Source: Verrucomicrobiota bacterium
GTDB lineage: Bacteria > Verrucomicrobiota > Verrucomicrobiia > Chthoniobacterales > UBA10450
Direction: 5' to 3'
DNA length: 8,531 nt
Assembly (NCBI GenBank): GCA_003218615.1
Contig: QHOD01000070.1
Coordinates: 1 to 8,531 of the forward strand
The notes under the pieces were generated by a model. The model did no database searches and had not been told where the DNA came from. It saw only the letters and a program-made list of their open reading frames with translations. The translations under genes were made by a program, and so were the position numbers. Shown one piece after another: positions 5,820 through 8,531 of this stretch (its first letter is position 1; every line of letters starts with the position of its first letter).

Positions 5820-8531
5820 AACGAAACCGAATCAGATATTTTAGCATCCCGCGATAGTCGCCCCCAACACCGAGGTCGCCGACGATGACAAATTGATCGT
5901 TGATCTTGAAACGGGCGCTGACCTCCTGCTTGCCGGTTCGCGGATCGACCAAACCCACGTCTAAATCGAGGCGATTAAAAACCGTGTTGCTCTGAGTCGT
6001 CTCGCCTTTCTTGAAAATTTTCCGATAAAGCTGCTGCACCAGCAACATCGCGGCCCGTCCGGCCAGCACGTTACCTCCCGAAAGTTCTGCTCTGGTGGCG
6101 CCGGTGGCGATCAAAGAAATAATTTCTTCCTGCGCCAGCGGCGGTTCGCTGGTGAAGATCGCTTCGGGTGCAAGTAAAGTTCCGTACACAGAAACGCGCA
6201 CCGTATAATCGCGGATGACAGACGTGCCCTGCAGATCGATTCGCGGATTCATCGAATCGCTCGGATCAAAGTAGAGGAAACCGTAGGAAACTTGGAGGCG
6301 GCTGAATGGCAATGTCGCTTCCACATTTTCCATCCGCACCACGCCTTGCAGCTCCGGACGCAACCCGGTCCCGGTCAACTTCAAATCGCCCACCGCTGCG
6401 CCAGTGGCCAGGTTCCCGCGAATAAGCACCGGGTCTTTTGTTTTTATTGTGACGTCAAATTTCCAATCGCGGAACGGCGGGTCCGGCAAAGAAATTTCCG
6501 GTCGCGTCGATGGCGGTTCCGGCGCGGGCCGGCCTGGCAAACCAATCGGAATCAGATCGATATTTTTCAAAAAATGACTGTTCGTCATCGCGACGTTACC
6601 GGACACCGTTGCTGTCATTAAAGGCCCCGTCACCCTGATGTCTGCGTCGGCGCGCGCGGTCAGGGTATCGTTGCGTGCGACGAGGACACTGTTGGCTTTC
6701 ACCTGCAAATCGAGAGTCGGTTGAGTCAATTTGGGAAAGGTGACTCGGCCACTCACTGTGAAAGGACCACCAGCCAGCTCGCCACCGAAGCGCTCCAGCG
6801 TGACCGTGTTGCCAGCGAAGTCCAATCGCGTGTTCAGGTTTTGAAGAGCAGGAAACGTCGGATCCTGAAAACGGGCAACGTTAACTCTTATATCGCCCGA
6901 ACCGCTCAGCACCGGCCGGCCAATTGTCCCGTTTACATCGACATCCAGACCGACTTCACCATCCAGTTGCTCTACGGCCGGCACGAATTGTCGAAGGAAG
7001 TTCACCGAGCTGCGCGGCAGACGGGCCTTCGCTGTAATTGGCGTTTCGTCGGGCAATTTTCGGGCTCGGACAATTTTCGGTATATCGAAGGGCAGGCTTG
7101 CGCTTAACTCCAGCGGCTGGATCCGCTTCTGCTGCAATTTTCCTGAGATGGCGAGTCGATTGTGCGTTTCCTGGGCACTCAAATCCATCGTTGCCGGTTC
7201 CACATCCGGCCACTGTTCGTTGCGCAAATCGCGCATCTGCACGTCAAGGCGCGCGTTCAAGTCCGCGATCGTTCCTTTCGCATCCAGCTTCGCGTTGAGC
7301 ATCCCGGATGCCATTGGCTTAATCCCGACGTCTTCAAAAAATCTCTTAATGTCGAGGTTCTCTGATTGAAATGTCGCAAGCACTTTGCCGTTGGACGGAA
7401 CGACCGCCGCGCTCGTACCGAGATTTCCCCACACGAACGGGATCGAGATATAGCCTGCCGCAAATTTCGTCTGGCCCTGATCCAGTTGAATCTTGCTGAT
7501 CTCAAGTGTCTCGCCTTTTGCCTGGGCGATTGCTTGAAAATCCATGTTGCTGGTGGCGAAAAAGATGATCGGAACATCGAGGCCGTCGGGCGAATACGAG
7601 GCGTCGATATTCGCCCGAAGCGATTGCAAATCGCCATAACGCCCCTTCTCCAGAACAAACTTCAGTTTCCCTGAATTTTTAAATGTCTGCGCGTTGCCGT
7701 TCCCTTCCCAATCCAGTGCGAACGAACCTGCCAGCTCGTTTTCATTGCCGGAAGCGCGCAGCAGCGGCTGAAGCGTCGATAAATTCGCCACACGCCCGGA
7801 AACCTTGCCGTTGTAATGATAAGGCCGCCGCAGGTTCAGACTGCCGGTCGCATTAAAGAAATCCGTGTCGTTTAAAGTTGCGCTGCAATCGTTGAAATAA
7901 ATCACGCTGTTCGAGATCGAACACTGCGTGTTCAATTGCCGGACAACCAAATCCCGCATCTTGAGGTTCGACCCGGAGATCGACACCTGCCCGTTGGCAG
8001 TCTGTTGTTTCCATTCGATCTGCGCTGCCATTTGCGATGGCCCGCTCACTTTGTTCGGAGAACCTGAGACCCAAAAGTCGCCAGCTTCCGGCGCATTTAG
8101 AGCGATCTCCAGCTCTGCCGTCTGTAGAGGAGCCTTGCCGACGTCCGCCGGAAGCTGGTAACGACCGCGAACGGTCATTTCGTTTTGATTCCGCCGCAGA
8201 CTCAACCGGTCGAGTCCCAGGACGTCGTCAAGCCCGCTGAGCGATCCTTGCACGGAATCAACAACGTATTCCCGGTAATGAATATCGGTTAGATTGAACT
8301 CCATCGCAGTGCGAAGCTCTGTGAACCACGGCTTTTTGCTAGCGATCGGCGCAACCGTCTTGGACGCGCGAAGCGTGGCGCTCAGGTTCTTAATTGTTCC
8401 ATCCTCAAACCCGACCGAATCGGCCGTCACACCGAGATTCGCTTCAATCTTCCCGTTGACGATGTCGATCTTCCCATTGAACTGAGCCGAGCCGGTCAAT
8501 CGCAAGGGTGAACGCGCCGTAAATTGTTGGA
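5818..8531 (-). CDS. tamB: TamB-like translocation/assembly protein (DUF490 family), 5'-partial
   Basis: C-terminal 903 codons of a TamB-family protein; the 5' end lies beyond the right edge. The frame stays open to base 8531. A TTG at 8503-8505 could be mistaken for a start, but the reading continues upstream as QQFTARSP, so it is internal. TamB proteins are anchored in the inner membrane and span the periplasm as a long hydrophobic beta-groove that works with an Omp85 protein and is linked to lipid transport or outer-membrane protein insertion. Visible here are long stretches of alternating short beta-strands with recurring G-x-L and V-x-G patterns and no enzyme motifs. The last ~330 residues match the DUF490 C-terminal domain, including the signature SEPPLAQEEIISLIATG (6100-6150) and the preceding segment that reads YGFLYFDP. 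A proline-rich linker lies at about 6472-6546. The gene ends in a TAG at the edge of a repeat element. The family call is strong; exact function is inferred. Confidence 0.9.
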   Translation of the reverse strand, partial: QQFTARSPLRLTGSAQFNGKIDIVNGKIEANLGVTADSVGFEDGTIKNLSATLRASKTVAPIASKKPWFTELRTAMEFNLTDIHYREYVVDSVQGSLSGLDDVLGLDRLSLRRNQNEMTVRGRYQLPADVGKAPLQTAELEIALNAPEAGDFWVSGSPNKVSGPSQMAAQIEWKQQTANGQVSISGSNLKMRDLVVRQLNTQCSISNSVIYFNDCSATLNDTDFFNATGSLNLRRPYHYNGKVSGRVANLSTLQPLLRASGNENELAGSFALDWEGNGNAQTFKNSGKLKFVLEKGRYGDLQSLRANIDASYSPDGLDVPIIFFATSNMDFQAIAQAKGETLEISKIQLDQGQTKFAAGYISIPFVWGNLGTSAAVVPSNGKVLATFQSENLDIKRFFEDVGIKPMASGMLNAKLDAKGTIADLNARLDVQMRDLRNEQWPDVEPATMDLSAQETHNRLAISGKLQQKRIQPLELSASLPFDIPKIVRARKLPDETPITAKARLPRSSVNFLRQFVPAVEQLDGEVGLDVDVNGTIGRPVLSGSGDIRVNVARFQDPTFPALQNLNTRLDFAGNTVTLERFGGELAGGPFTVSGRVTFPKLTQPTLDLQVKANSVLVARNDTLTARADADIRVTGPLMTATVSGNVAMTNSHFLKNIDLIPIGLPGRPAPEPPSTRPEISLPDPPFRDWKFDVTIKTKDPVLIRGNLATGAAVGDLKLTGTGLRPELQGVVRMENVEATLPFSRLQVSYGFLYFDPSDSMNPRIDLQGTSVIRDYTVRVSVYGTLLAPEAIFTSEPPLAQEEIISLIATGATRAELSGGNVLAGRAAMLLVQQLYRKIFKKGETTQSNTVFNRLDLDVGLVDPRTGKQEVSARFKINDQFVIVGDLGVGGDYRGMLKYLIRFR

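Noticed and set aside
6721..7107. Plus-strand frame of 128 residues and other antisense frames within the tamB-like gene
   Set aside because: They are shadows of a convincing TamB beta-repeat protein on the minus strand.
8503..8505. TTG as the start of the tamB-like gene
   Set aside because: The frame is open for all eight visible codons upstream to the window edge, and TamB proteins are much longer, so the gene simply continues outside.

Overview
The window carries five genes or gene fragments, all read from the minus strand, so the biological order runs from high to low coordinates. In that order they are: (1) the C-terminal part of a TamB-type protein (DUF490 family), open through the right edge; (2) a complete Omp85-family outer-membrane protein with four predicted POTRA domains and a C-terminal beta-barrel; (3) a complete group II PLP-dependent decarboxylase of the aromatic-L-amino-acid decarboxylase (AADC) type; (4) a complete membrane-anchored SurA/PpiD-like periplasmic folding factor; (5) the first 23 codons of another gene leaving the left edge, possibly a TPR protein. 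The tamB-Omp85-PpiD set suggests a diderm bacterium with active outer-membrane protein assembly. Moderate GC, missing Shine-Dalgarno sequences and GGGATTT-type intergenic repeats remind me of soil Verrucomicrobiota, but that placement is an impression and was not tested.

Region by region: 5818-8531 is the tamB-like gene. 5540-5819 is a roughly 280-bp non-coding block bounded by 32-bp imperfect inverted repeats (27 of 32 positions match). It looks like a small non-autonomous mobile element (MITE-like) and fills the whole gap between tamB and the Omp85 gene; the tamB stop codon sits on its edge. 3365-5536 is the Omp85 gene, followed after 36 bp by the decarboxylase (1883-3328). 1693-1882 is a gap with a long inverted repeat built from a 7-bp TTGGGAT-like unit. 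163-1692 is the PpiD/SurA-like gene. 70-162 is a short gap with a weaker inverted repeat, then comes the start of the last gene.

Three products form a coherent outer-membrane biogenesis set: TamB spans the periplasm, an Omp85 barrel is its usual outer-membrane partner, and a PpiD/SurA-type chaperone handles unfolded outer-membrane proteins. The decarboxylase is out of place functionally. It keeps the PLP-binding residues, but the mobile-loop tyrosine needed for ordinary decarboxylation aligns without gaps to a histidine (His333). The most interesting points are this substitution, the terminal-inverted-repeat element wedged between tamB and its partner gene, and the heptad inverted repeat upstream of the PpiD-like gene. 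I see no RNA genes, CRISPR arrays, transposase genes or convincing promoters.
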